Assembly (NCBI GenBank): GCA_948146395.1
Contig: OX411551.1
Location: forward strand, 46,286,796 to 46,350,795
DNA from: Fragum whitleyi
Taxonomy: Eukaryota > Mollusca > Bivalvia > Cardiida > Cardiidae
Direction of reading: 5' to 3'
Length of the DNA: 64,000 bases
Shown here: positions 32,810-45,120 of the stretch, piece after piece
Layout: every line of letters starts with the position of its first letter
How positions within the stretch are numbered: position 1 is the stretch's first letter
Made by a program: the position numbers and the translations under genes
Notes under the pieces: generated by a model
Told to the model about the DNA's origin: nothing
Database searches by the model: none
The model's input: the letters and a program-made list of their open reading frames with translations, nothing else

Positions 32810-33660
32810 CATTGGGCTCCTTTTCCCGTGACGCTTGACGGATCGGGCCCATTTTAGAAAGGCTCCATCCTTATATGGTACAGTCATTCTGAGCAAGTTT
32901 GAAGACAATAATGGAAACTGTAGAGTATTAGAGTGTTAACGTGGATTTTCTAAATAAATTTTCATTTGGCCGCTTTCCCCGTGACGCTTGACCGACCGGG
33001 TCCACTTTCGAATGGACCAATCTTTGAATTGGTGCAATAATTTCCAACAAATTTGAAGACAACCGGATGAAAAATGTGGACTCTAGTGTGTTATAGGGGA
33101 TTTTCTAATTAAACTTTCATTCCAAGGCCCAATTTTTCTCGTGATGGATCGGGACCTTTTTCGAAAGCAACCATCTTTGTATTGCTACAATCATTGGGAG
33201 CAAGGTTGAAATGAAAACTGGAATTAAGAGTATTTACGAAGATATTCCAATAAAATTTTCATATGACCCCTTTTCCCTTAACCGATCTTGTCAAAAGGAA
33301 CCATCCTTGTATTGTCAATCATTGTGAGCAAGTTTGAAGATAATCGGGTGAAAACTGTTGACTTTAGAGCGTTAACGATGGCTTTTTTAATCAAACGTTC
33401 ATTGGCCCCTTTTACAGTCACGCTTAAAGGATCAGGCCTTTTTCGAATGGAAGCATCCTTGTATTGCTACAATCATTTTGGGCAAGTTTGAAATCAATTG
33501 GATGAAAACCGTAGACTTTAGAGCATTAACGGAGATATTTTAAATTTTCACTAGGCTCCTCTCACATGTCGCTTGACGTATCTGGCCCATCTTGACAAAA
33601 TTTTAAGTCAATCGGATGAAAACTGTGGACTTTAGAGTGTTAACAAGCAAAAGTAGACGG
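32380..33660 (+). repeat. Tandem array, about nine ~140-bp units (copy A)
   Basis: Each unit has CCCGTGACGCTTGACGGATC or close variants, then a CAATCATTCTGAGCAAGTTT block and a GGACTTTAGAGTGTTAAC block. Units are 70-85% alike by eye. No coding content; short frames across it are chance. Confidence 0.85.
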
Positions 33661-35836
33661 ACAGACAGCAAAGTACCGGAATTTGAAATATATGTCGAAA
33701 TACGAACAAGTGAACACACTGTTACAATTTTCTTGTTACTGGAACAACGTTTGGGTATCATTTTAGCTCCACTGGACAAAGTCCAGAAGGCTATTTATAT
33801 GGTTTGTATTCCATTGTTCGTTCGTATGTTGTGTGGCGGTGTACAGAGCCTTTACGGTGTGTCTTGGAGATATTGCCTGCATAGCATTGCAATTTTTACG
33901 CATTTGTTACCAGTTGGCGATCCAAAACTGGCAATCAAAAAAATATGCGACCGTCATTAAGGCATCTCGCGATCGTCCTCGAAATAGTTTCGAAAATTTA
34001 ATTGACTGACGATCAGACAAAACAAAGGTGGTTAATATTTAGCTTTCGATTGACGACACATACTTACACACTCCCGTTCTGTTATCTTAAAGCCGCTGAA
34101 TATTTCTTTGGGTATCCTTTATTCATAATGTTTCCCGATATATAGTTGTATATCTGTCGAAAATCCGTTTTCATTGTGAACCATTAATCGGAGGCATATT
34201 TTTTTAATATTGAACGTGCCCATATGTCCATTATCTGTTGGGGTGACTGTCAGCGAAAACTGCAACAACGAACTGAAATCAAAGCGCTAAAAGCGCCGAA
34301 GGCCTGGTTTACAAAGAGGCAAGGTGACATTTGAAGGCATGCACTCCATTTTTTTAATTTGTTTAGTAAGGCTATTTAAGCCGAGGGAAACCAAGGGTTC
34401 CATTTACCTATAGGGATCGGAAGCTACATTCCGAACTCACATAAAAAGAAAAATGTCGAACGGTATGCACACTACATAGCGCTGAATCCGCCAAAAACAA
34501 CTAATTCCAAAGGTATAGATTACTACGCCCGATACCGCTTAGCAGACAGACGCAACTCGAATTTTTATAATTTTAGTTGGGTTGATTGGTTTGCTACTGG
34601 TCAGACAATTTATCCATTGGATCATTTCGTCTAACAATCGTAGTAATGCTGTTTTTCTAAGGACACAAGCTCGTCGGCTCTTTCTTTTACATTGAATTGA
34701 ATTCTATAAAGAAATTGTATTTTTCTGTGGGAATACAAGAAATTGATAGGGTCAATTTCTCCCTTTCCCACAATATGGTCCACCCTATACTCATACCCAC
34801 TATTTTTTAGTTTCTACCCTAGATATATATTAAATTACACTCATGTTGTTTTATTGTCTGCAACCTGTTCCAAGTTGGTCCAACCTAAAATTTGGCGTCT
34901 GTTTAAGGGTTTAAGGATGGGACAAGGCTTTTAAGTTTTTCTAATTAAGATTAATCCATTACAAGACAACAAATGTTTAGACAGGTTCAAATTGTAAAGG
35001 GTTGCAGATAACATACAATATGTGGGCAAATTAGTAAAATTTGTAGCAGAAAGGTAAAGATGATATCAGGGAGAAAGGAGAAATTTTTAGTTAGCAGCAT
35101 TTTTTCTCTTTTCCCTATTAGCAAGGTCATCCGTCAAGATCAAATATAAATGCTTTGTATCTTTAACAAAGCAGTGATTTTGGCAGTGATAAGTAAGAAA
35201 ACATCTGGTATACATGTACATGATAAGGACAAGGTGAATAATCACGGCTATATTCCAGAAAACTGACCTCGTGTGTAGTTTCGTCTATTCAGTTCCCTCT
35301 CCTTCAGTACTATCGGTACTTTGATTTAAGCACAGCGTAGTGATATGCAAGCACTGCGTAGAACACACAAAGCACTTCGTGTCGCACAAACGTTGATGAC
35401 GTATACTAGACCTATTTTTGTGCGCGCGTGAGCACAAAAATCACGTAGTACACTCGTTATCCGGTTTTTGACTCGATTATCTTTTTCCTAGGCATTTTCC
35501 AGGATACAGGGTTGTTTCCTATGGCCTGCTAAACCAGGCCAACATTAGATGGTCGCAATGCAGCTGTAGCGATGACGTTCTCCCCTTCTACAGTTAGTTA
35601 CATCAAGTAATTGACATTAACTTCGATAAAAAACATTTCAAATGGCTCAGTCAGTGTTCCATTCATTCAATCCAAACACTTACTCAAATCACTCAAAAGC
35701 GCTCCGAAATCATTTAAAACCATTTGAAATCAATCAAAACGATCAACATTTCATAGGAATTTATCAAATTATTCCTCGATTGATTTTGGTTGGTGCGAGT
35801 TTTAAAGCGTCTGATTGATTCGTGTAGACACACAAT
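33661..35836. other. Copy A interior, no gene seen
   Basis: Includes a degenerate TTAA-family MITE start near 34953 (TTAATCCATTACAAG) with hairpin near 35075-35105, and repeat DNA matching copy B. The 114-codon frame at 33616-33960 spans repeat sequence only. Confidence 0.5.
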
Positions 35837-36068
35837 TTAACCCTTTCCTGTTTTACAAAATTTTAGACCTGTCCAAATTCAAAGGTTTTGCAGACGAAAA
35901 TTTAAAGTGGATTAAATTTGAAAAAATAACCATTCAGTAGGGTATAAAATAGTGTGGAAAAAAGAAGAAATTGCTTGTCAGAAGCAATTTCTTCTTTTTT
36001 TCACAATGTTTTCTCAATCATAAAATCACAGACACGTAAAAAGCAGGGATTAAACAGCAAAGGGTTAA
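35837..36068. mobile_element. TTAA-flanked hairpin MITE (reference copy)
   Basis: TTAACCCTTTCCTGTTTTA at the left, TTAAACAGCAAAGGGTTAA at the right, with the central hairpin AAGAAGAAATTGCTTGTC / AGAAGCAATTTCTTCTT. 232 bp, non-coding. The TTAA target and CCCTTT termini suggest mobilisation by a piggyBac-type transposase. Confidence 0.8.
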
Positions 36069-37589
36069 GAAAAAATGATGTCTTTCTAAAGGGGGGGGGG
36101 TAATAAACATCGACAATTACGTTAACACAAGTTAGACGTAACTATGATCGGATTACTTCCCTTAAATTTCATTTAAAACTCGATCCACACACTCATACAA
36201 TTTCATTCCTAATTCATTCTAAATTCATTCAACTTGTCAAATTCACGATGTTTCTAACTGTACCTGTCTATATGTGTGTATGTCTGTAAATAATTATAGT
36301 TTACGCGGTAAAGTATGCAAATCTGGTCGGAGTTTGATTAAACTATGGATTGCTTCCCTCGAAAATGGGACTGATCCGTCTGAACGAAGACGAAGGCCTT
36401 GTGGGTTTTCGCTAAATGAAAAACGTGATTAAATCCATAAATATTATCAGACTTTCATGAAACTTCCACAGGATGAATGTAGGGTCTTGGGGAAGGTTCT
36501 TTTCGAAAACGGGATCAACCCGTAGAAAGGGGCTTTATGAATTTTCACTAAAATATCCACGGTTATGCAATTAAATCCATAACTATCTGATTTCCTTAAA
36601 TTTTAATAGAATGATTGTTATACAAGGCTACAGGTAGTTGGGATATTTTAGTTTCATGAGGTTATTCCTATCATACTTGCACAAGTCCTATGTTGTGGGT
36701 ACTCATTGGAATCGTCTCATCAAGACGATTCAAATGAGTACCAACAACATAGGGTCTCAATAAGAAATGAAGATTTCAGACTGGCATTACCCCTCTTATT
36801 ATGTACCTCTAGCTGTAGCGTTACAAGAAAGGTTCTTTTTGAAAAAAGAGGACCGATCTGTTAACAATTTGGTCGAGCGCCTTTATTCAGGATTTCTATA
36901 CTCAGGAACCAATATCCTCCCGGCGTGCCAATCATTGTCTACAGAACGTAAACTTACCGATTTTGTGCTGAGCCATCCAATCAGCCAATGTTCTACAGAC
37001 GCAACAGCCAGTGAACCATTGCCCAACCAACTTTGGCCCAACCAATTGCTTCGGTGTCACCATCTTCCCAAAGTACACCCATTATTCAGCCAAAGTTGAC
37101 CCAGCGTTTCATTTTTACGCTGTTGGACCAGCAAAATATTTACGGCTGTGCGAAACACTTAAATGCCGACGTTGACCGCACGGATGCCACCCTGTCGGGC
37201 CAATTTTGGTCCAACCACTTTGTGCTATCTGGGTTAAAACATAAACAATGATTGTCCAATCTTTTGTCCAAAAAATGTTAATAAGATCGTTTTGATGACT
37301 TCATTGACTCACTGATTGTTTTCTATGAAATGTTGAAGCTCATGTCTAGTCGCCGTCTTCATCATCGCGGCATTTCGCTGTCCGATTCTGCTCCAAGAAC
37401 TCAGAAAAAAATGCAGATCTTTGAAAGAAGTTTTAAGTTACAGGTCAAAGTAATTTTCAATATCAATTTTAGAATTACGCTGTAATTAAAAAATAAATAA
37501 ATAAATAAAAAATAGCGAAAAAAGAAATTGCTTTCAAAACGCTATTTCTACCTTAATCTCAACGTATTTTGTGTTTTTTAGCTCCACTG

Positions 37590-38060
37590 GCCGAAGGTCA
37601 GCGAGCTATTGTAATGGCTGAGTATCCGTCGTGCGTGCGTCCATTCGTGCGAGTGTCCGTGCGTAAACTTTTTCTTTAAACATCTTCTCCTCCCAAACCA
37701 ACAAGTTCGGATTTTATCCAAACTTGGTAGAAATGATCCTTGGGTGACCCTCTTCTTAAATTGTTAAGAAGAAAATTGATTGACCCCTAAATATAGGCGT
37801 TGCAGGGCGGGGCATTTTTTTTTACTTTGAAATCTTTAAAAAATCTTCTCCTCCAAAACCATTGGGCCAATTTCAATGAAACTTGGCATGGATGTTCCTT
37901 GGATGACCCTTTACTTAAATTGTTAAGAAGAAAATTGATTGACCCCTAAATATGGGCGTTGCAAGGCGGGGCATTTTTTTCTCACTTTGAAATCTTTAAA
38001 AATCTTCTCCTCCAAAACCATTGGGCCAATTTCAATGAAACTTGGCATGGATGTTCCTTG
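37590..38060 (+). repeat. Dispersed repeat with GCTCCACTGGC head and ~185-bp tandem units
   Basis: Starts TTTAGCTCCACTGGCCGAAG, then GTGCGTGCGTCC-type triplets, then two or more units containing ACCATTGGGCCAATTTCAAT. A relative starts at 52652. It abuts the start of copy B. Confidence 0.7.
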
Positions 38061-39104
38061 GATTACACCAAATGGCAAAAATGAAGCCATGGTTAAATGA
38101 GAAACATTGTGTTTAAGTTTCATAACTTTCCATGAATAAATGAAGGGAAATTTTTGTAAAAATAAATATGAAATAATGCTATTTTTCCCATAACACAGCA
38201 TATTATCACCAAACCTCAATGAAATGGACATGGTCTCTTGATAAGGAACATGATGAAAATATTCTGTTAAGTTTTTATGAAAATCCGTGCATAAATTAAG
38301 GATTTGTGTTTACAATAAGTATACACAGACCCATTTTATCATGACGCGGCATATAACTAAACCGCATATTGAGTGGAATATTCTGTGTGAGTTTCACACG
38401 AGAGTATCCATTATTATAACACGATGGCGTTAAACACAAATATGAAATAAGAAAAATTACATAGAACTTAATTTGAAATAAAATTCATATTGTTTTAATG
38501 TGTACACAGATAGCTCCGCCCATTTATGACGTCATGTGTTATATTTAGTGGGAACGTTGGCACTTTTGACGTCATATAACTCATGTGCTAAATGGTGCTA
38601 AATGGCGCGACGTTTTCTCTGAAATTCTCCGAACGACAATGTCATTACTTATTTATCAATTTTACATCCAGAAAGGGTTATTTTACTATTTAAGATCCAG
38701 ATAAGGGTAAACTTTTTTTCAGAATTGTGATCGTGTAATAATAGAAATTTTCGCATTGATGTGTCCATGAATAAAGTCTTGTGGGGGGGGGGGGTTATAT
38801 GCAGAGCAAAATCCCCGGGCTCCGCCCTCTAGCCCTCTAATTTTACATTTTGCATATTATGCCTCCTCCATCAGACTTTTAAAATCTCTTAATTCCTGGG
38901 CACATCAACACGAAAATGAAATTATTTCATAAACAAAATAGTTTCTTAACAAGAAAGTTTACAACAATGCCCCTTTTATATGATGCAGTATAAAATCGAC
39001 AACCCACATCAATATTCACATGGTCACATGATGTAGAACACTAAGTGATTTTTTTAAATTAACTTCTATATATGAGGAAATGTGAACTAGAGTGCTAAAA
39101 ACTT

Positions 39105-40345
39105 AAATTTTAAGAAGCCCCCTTTCTCGTGACGCTCAATCTGTGAGACACCTTTTTCAAGGAAACAATCATTGTGATGATACCATCATTCTGAGCAAGT
39201 TTTAAGACAAACCAATGAAACTGTGGGCTCAAGCGTGTTATATAGGATTTGCTTGTTTTTAATATTTATAAAGCCCTGTATTCCGTGACTCTCTACGGGT
39301 TGGGCCCTAATCCAAAGGGAATCATCCTTGTAGTGGTACAATCATTCCGAGCAAGTTTGAAGATGATCAGATGGGAAAAGAGTGTTAATGAGGATTTTCT
39401 AAATCAATTTTCATTTTCGAAAGGAACTATACTTGTACTGGTGTAATTATTCTCAGCAAGTTAGAAGACAATGATGGAAAATCTGGAATCTAGAGTGTTA
39501 AAGTGTATTTTCTAATTATTTTTTTCATTATGCCCCTTTTCCCGTGACGCTTGACGGCTCGGGCCCATTTTCGAAAGGCTCCATCCTTATAATGGTATAG
39601 TCATTCTGGGCAAGTTTGAAGACAATGATGGAAACTGTTGAGTATTAGAGGGGTGACGTGGATTTTCTAAATAAATTTTCATTTGGCCCCTGTCCCCGTG
39701 ACGCTTGACGGATCGGGTCCACTTTCGAATGGAACCGTCTTTGAATTGGTGCAATAACTTCAAGCAAGTTTGAAGACAACCAGATGAAATCTGTGGACCC
39801 TAGAGTGTTATTGGGGATTTTCTACTTAAAACCTTCATTTGGCAAAATTTTTCCCATGAGGGATCGGGACCTTTTTCGAAAGCAACCATCTTTGTATTGC
39901 TACAATCATTGTGTGCAAGGTTGAAATGAAAACTGTGGAATTAAGGGTATTAACTAAGATATTTCAATAAAATTTTCATATGGCCCCTTTTCCCTTAACC
40001 GATCGTGTCAAAAGGAACCACCCTTGTATTGTCAATCAAACAGTTGACTTTAGAGCGTTAACGAGGATTTTCTAATCAAACTTTTATTGGCCCTTTTTAC
40101 AGTCACGCTTGAGGGATCTGGCCCTTTTTTTCGAAAGGAAGCATGCTTGCATTGCTACAATCATTTTAGGCAAGTTTGAAATCAATCGGATGAAAACCGT
40201 TGACTTTTGAGCATTAAGGGAGATATTTTCATTAAATTTTCACTAGGCTCCTTCTCGCGTTACGCTTGACGGATCTGGCCCATCTTGACAAAATTTTAAG
40301 TCAATCAGATGAAAACTGTGGACTTTAGAGTGTTATCAAGCAATA
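39105..40345 (+). repeat. Tandem array, ~140-bp units (copy B)
   Basis: Counterpart of 32380-33660 with one unit partly deleted (near 40040). Both arrays end with GTAGACGGACAGAC. Confidence 0.8.
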
Positions 40346-41012
40346 GTAGACGGACAGACGGCAATGTCCCGGAATTTGAAACAATGTCGAAATACGAACA
40401 AGTGAACACACTGTTACAATTTTCTTGTTACTGAAACAACATTTTGTTTTAGTATCATTTTAGCTCCACTGGACAAAGTCCAGAAGGCTATTTATATGGT
40501 TTGTATTCCATTGTTCGTTCGTATGTTGTGTGGCGGTGTACAGAGCCTTTACGGTGTGTCTTGGAGATATTGCCTACATAGCATTACGATTTTACGCATT
40601 TGTTGTCAGTTGGCGATCCAAAACTGGCAACCAAAGCAATATGCGAGCAATGACTCCCAGACACGTCATAAAGGCATCGCGCGATGTTCCTCGAAATGGT
40701 TTCGAAAATTTAATTGACTGACGATTAGACAAAACAAAGGTGGTCACTATTTAGCATTCGATTAATGCCACATACTTACACAATCCCGTTCTGTTATCTG
40801 AAAGCCGCTGAATATTTTTTTGAGTATCCTTTATCCATAATGTTGCCCGATATATAGTTGTATATCTGTCGAAAATCCGTTTTCATTATGCACTATATCT
40901 ATAAATCGGAGGAAATTTTTAGCTCGGCTGTTTTCGAAGAAAACCCGAGGTATTATGATCACCTTGGCGTCGTTCGCGATGTCATTGTTGTTGGAGTTGG
41001 CGTTGGCGTGAC

Positions 41013-41565
41013 AAACTATAACCTTGGTCATAACCTTTGATTGGTAAGTCAAAGAGCCTTCATATTTTACATGATCATTGCTTTGGGAAAGACCTTTCTG
41101 TAGGTACCAAGTTCAAGGCCATCAGTCAAGGTCATTTTTCAAGGTCAAATTTCTTTACAAATTTTAACCTTGGTCATAACTTTTGAATGGTAAGTCATAG
41201 AGCCTTCATATTTTGCATGATAATTGCTTGGGGCAAGGCCTTTCTGTAGGTACAAGTTCAATGGCATCAGTCAAGGTTAAGGTCATTTTTGAAGGTCAAA
41301 TTTCCATACAAAATTTAACCTTGGTCATAACTTTTGAATGGTAAATCACAGAGCCTTCATATTTCACATGATCATTGCTTAGGACAAGACCTTTCTGTAG
41401 GTACCAAGTTCAATGTCATCAAACAAGGTCAATGTCATTTTTCAAGGTCAAATTTCTTAAAAAAAATTAACCTTGGTCATAACTTTTGAATGGTAAGTTG
41501 CAGAGCCTTCATATTTCACATGATCATTGCTTGGGACAAGACCTTTCTGTAGGTAACAAATTCAA
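41013..41565 (+). repeat. Tandem array, about four ~150-bp units
   Basis: Units carry AACCTTGGTCATAACTTTTG, AGAGCCTTCATATTT, GACCTTTCTGTAGGTACC and CAAGGTCATTTTTCAAGGTC. Absent from copy A. The head at 40917 (AGCTCGGCTGTTTTCGAAG) resembles 54035, another dispersed family member. Confidence 0.75.
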
Positions 41566-42570
41566 TGTCGAACGGTTTGCTCACTATATAGCGCTGGATC
41601 CACCAAAAGCAACTAATTGCCAAGGTATAGATAACTACGCCCGATACCGCTTTGCAGACAGGTGCAACTCGCGTTTTTTATGATTTTAGTTGAGTTGATT
41701 GGTTTGCCACTAGTCAGTCAATTTCTCCATTCGATCATTTCGTCTAACAATCGTAGTAATGCTGTTTTTCTAAGGGCACAAGCTCGTCGGCTCTTTCTTT
41801 TACATTGAATCCAATTCCATAAAGAAGTTGTATTTTACTGTGGGAACACAATAAATTGATAGGGTCAATTTCTCCCTTTCCCACAATATGGTCCACCCTA
41901 TACTCATACCCCACTATTTTTTAGTTTCTACCCCAAATAATTATTAAATTACACTCGTGTTGTTTTATTGTCTGCAACCCAGTGTTCCAAGTTGGTCCAG
42001 CCTAACATTTTGTCGTCTGTTTAAGGGTTGAAGGATGGGACAATGCTTTTAATTTTTTCTAATTTAAATTAATCCATTACAAGACAACAAATGTTTAATG
42101 TACTAGACCTATTTTTTGCGCGCACGTGAGCACAAAAAATCACGTAGTACACTCGTTGTTCGGTTTTTGACTCGATTATCTTTTTCTTATGCATTTTCCA
42201 GGATACAGGGCTGTTTCCTATGGCCTGATAAACCAGGCCAAAATTAAATGGTCGCAATGCAGCTGTAGCGATGACGTTGTCCCCTTCTACAGTTAGTTAC
42301 ATCAAGTTATTGACATTAACGTCGATCAAAAACAGTCTAAATCGCTCAGTCAGTGTACAATTCATTCAATCCAAACACTCACTCAAATCACTCAAAAGCG
42401 CTCCGAAATCATTTAAAACGATTCGAAATCAATCAAAACGATAAATATTTCATAGGAATTTGTCAAATTATTCCACGATTATTTTTGGTTGGTGCGAGTT
42501 TAAAAGCATCTGATTGATTCGTGAAGACACACAATTTGGAAAAAATGATGGCTTTCTAAAGGGGGGGGGG

Positions 42571-42985
42571 ATAATCGTTTATTTCAGTGCAAGATCGATT
42601 TATATTTCACTGAGTGAACAACAAAAGCTATATTTTCACGAGTGGCAGAGCCACGAGTGAAAATATAGCTTTTTGTGTTCACGAAATGAAATATTAATCG
42701 ATCTTACTCGAAAAACAAACGATTATTCTTTTTCTTTAATGCAAAAATAAGAAAAATGTGAAATTTTTAGGACATATTTTCGTTAAGCGCGTCATTTTGC
42801 ACGTGATTGCTATGCAACGTTCATTGTGACGTCACTTATTTCGCCCCGCATAGATGACGTCAGATAGGGTGAAATGCACAAAAGCAGGGTATAAAATCTT
42901 GATAATTTCACTGCTTTTGCGGTGAGATTATCAAGTGATAATCTACCGTTATTTCTCGATAAACCACCAAAAAGCATTAAAGAAA
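42571..42985. mobile_element. Foldback insertion in copy B
   Basis: Hairpin arms AAGCTATATTTTCACGAGTG / CACGAGTGAAAATATAGCTT around an AGAGCC loop, within longer imperfect arms ending in AATCGTTTATT and AACAAACGATT (42571-42725), followed by a second short palindromic part with TGACGTCA sites. Copy A lacks it. Confidence 0.65.
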
Positions 42986-44114
42986 TATCGACAATTACGT
43001 CCAAGTTAGACGTAACTATTATTGGATTACTTCCCTTAAATTTCATTTAAAATTCGATCCACACACTCATACAATTCCATTCCAAATTCATTCTAAATTC
43101 ATTCAACTTGGCAAATTCACGATGTTTCTAACTGTATCTGTTTGTATGTGTGTATGTCTGTAAATAATTATAGTTTACGCGGTAAAGTATGCAAATCTGG
43201 TCGGATTTGATTAAACTTTCACATTATGATTCTAGCGTCATATGGATTGTTTCCCTCGCAAATGGGACTGATCCGTCTGAAAGGAGAGGAAGGCATTGTG
43301 GGTTTTCGCTAAGTGAAAATCCGTTTACGTGATTAAATCCTAAAATATTATCGGACTTTCATGAAACTTTCACAGGGTGAATGTAGGGTCTTTGGGAAGG
43401 TTCTTTTCGAAAATGGGGTCAACCCGTAGTAAACTATTGGAAAGAGGCTTTATGAATTTTCACTAAAATATCCACGGTTTTGCAATTAAATCCATAACTA
43501 TCTGATTTCCTTAGATTATAACAGAATGTTGTTTTACAGGGCTACAGATAGTTGGGGTATTTTGGATTTAAAATGAGATTATTCCTATCATACTTTTACA
43601 AGTCCTATGTTGTGGGTACTCATTGGAATTGTCTCATCAAGACAATTAAAATTATTACCCACATTATAGGGTCTCAATAAGAAATGGAGATTTCAGACTG
43701 GCATTACCCCCTCTTATTATGTCCCTTTAGCTGTAGCGTTACAAGAAAGGTTCTTTTTGAAAATCATAGGACCGATCTGTTAACAATTTGGTCGAGCGCC
43801 TTAATTCAGGATTTCTATATTAAGGTACCAATTTCCTTCCGGTGTGCCCATCATTGTCAACAGTACGTAAACTTACCGATGTTTTGCTGAGCCAACCAAT
43901 CAGCCAATGTTCTACAAACGAAACAGCCAGTGAACCATCGCCCAACCAACTTTGGCCCAACCAATTGCTTCAATGTCACCATCTTCCCAACATACACCCA
44001 TTATTCAGCCAAAGTTGACCCAGCGTTACATTTTTACGCTGTTGGACCAGCGAAATATTTACGGTTGTGCGAAACACTTAAATGCCGACGTTGACCACAC
44101 GGATGCTACCCTGT

Positions 44115-44838
44115 TGCGCTAACGTTTACCATTTACCATCGTTGAGAGGTCCCCTCTTGATTACTGACACCCATGCATTATATTCTAAAGGAGTGCTGAA
44201 TTGTTCTTCTTCAATCAGGTCGTCTATGCTGTTTTTGAATTGGTTTAAAGTTGGTGCACTAATGACATATTCAGGCAAGCTATTCCAAGGTTCTATAATT
44301 CTCACGGAAAAGAAGTGCTTTCTAATATCTCTTTGGCATGTTTTTTTTTTTTTTTTTTTTTCAAGTTTAGTGAATGGCCTCTTATGTTATGATTATCATT
44401 TTCACACTTTTCAAAGAATAAGTTGAAATCCAAATCTTCTTTTCCATTTAGGAGTTTCCAAACTTCAATTAAATCACCTCTGAATCTTCTATACGACAAA
44501 CTTGGTAGTTTTAGAATTTTTAGTCTTTCAATGTAAGGTAGCTCTGATATTCTTTTAACTAACTTGGTAGCACGTCTCTGGGCCCGTTCTAAAGCGTCGA
44601 CATCTTTCTTGAAGCGTGGACTCCATATGATGTTGCAGTATTCCAATTGAGGTCGTACCAATGATTTGTAGAGTTTCTTGAAGGAATGTGTTGAGATATG
44701 TAAAAATGTTTTCCTAATGAGACAAGTTACACTGTTCAGTGCTCTGTTTATACAATTACCACTTTGTGCTACCTGGGTTAATGATAAACAATGATTGTCC
44801 GATATTTTTATTTTTCCAAAAAATGTTAATTTGATCAT
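44115..44838 (-). pseudogene. Non-LTR retrotransposon RT C-terminal fragment
   Basis: Frame of 178 codons containing KLYKSLVRPQLEYCNIIWSP and ALERAQRRATKL, the conserved end of the reverse-transcriptase region of many invertebrate LINEs. A homopolymer run near 44340-44360 shifts the frame. Coding resumes with SVRIIEPWNSLPEYVISAP, then QFKNSIDDLI, to a stop near 44131. The 5' part of the element is missing, typical of incomplete target-primed insertion. It interrupts copy B relative to copy A (37195-37240). Confidence 0.8.
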
Positions 44839-45120
44839 TTTTAATGACTTTATTGACTCACTGATTGTTTACTTTGAAATGTTGAAGCTCATTTCTAGTC
44901 GCCTTCTTCATCATCGCGGCATTTCGCTGTCCGATTCTGCTCAAAGAACTCAGAAAAAATGCAGACCTTTGAAAGGGGTTTTATGTTACAGGTCAAAGTA
45001 ATTTTCAATATCAATTTTAGAATTACGCTGTAATTAAAAAAATAGTGAGAAAAAAAAATCGGTTTCAAAAAGCTATTTCTACCTTTATCTCAAAGCATTT
45101 TGTGTTTGTTTGTTTGTTTT

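Larger units (their letters stand above)
31501..37580 (+). repeat. Segmental duplication, copy A (~6 kb)
   Basis: Collinear with 38229-45120 over most of its length. Shared blocks include 31501/38229, 34742/41857, 36089/42557, 36780/43697 and 37441/44990. Non-coding. Differences between the copies are insertions and deletions of repeats. Confidence 0.85.
38061..45120 (+). repeat. Segmental duplication, copy B (~7 kb), with the empty Maverick site
   Basis: Matches 1209-1381 joined directly to 31501 onward, so CATGGT at 38229-38234 marks the unoccupied insertion site. It differs from copy A by a ~150-bp tandem array (41013-41565), a foldback insertion (42571-42985), a LINE fragment (44115-44838) and a deletion near 42100. 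Confidence 0.85.
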
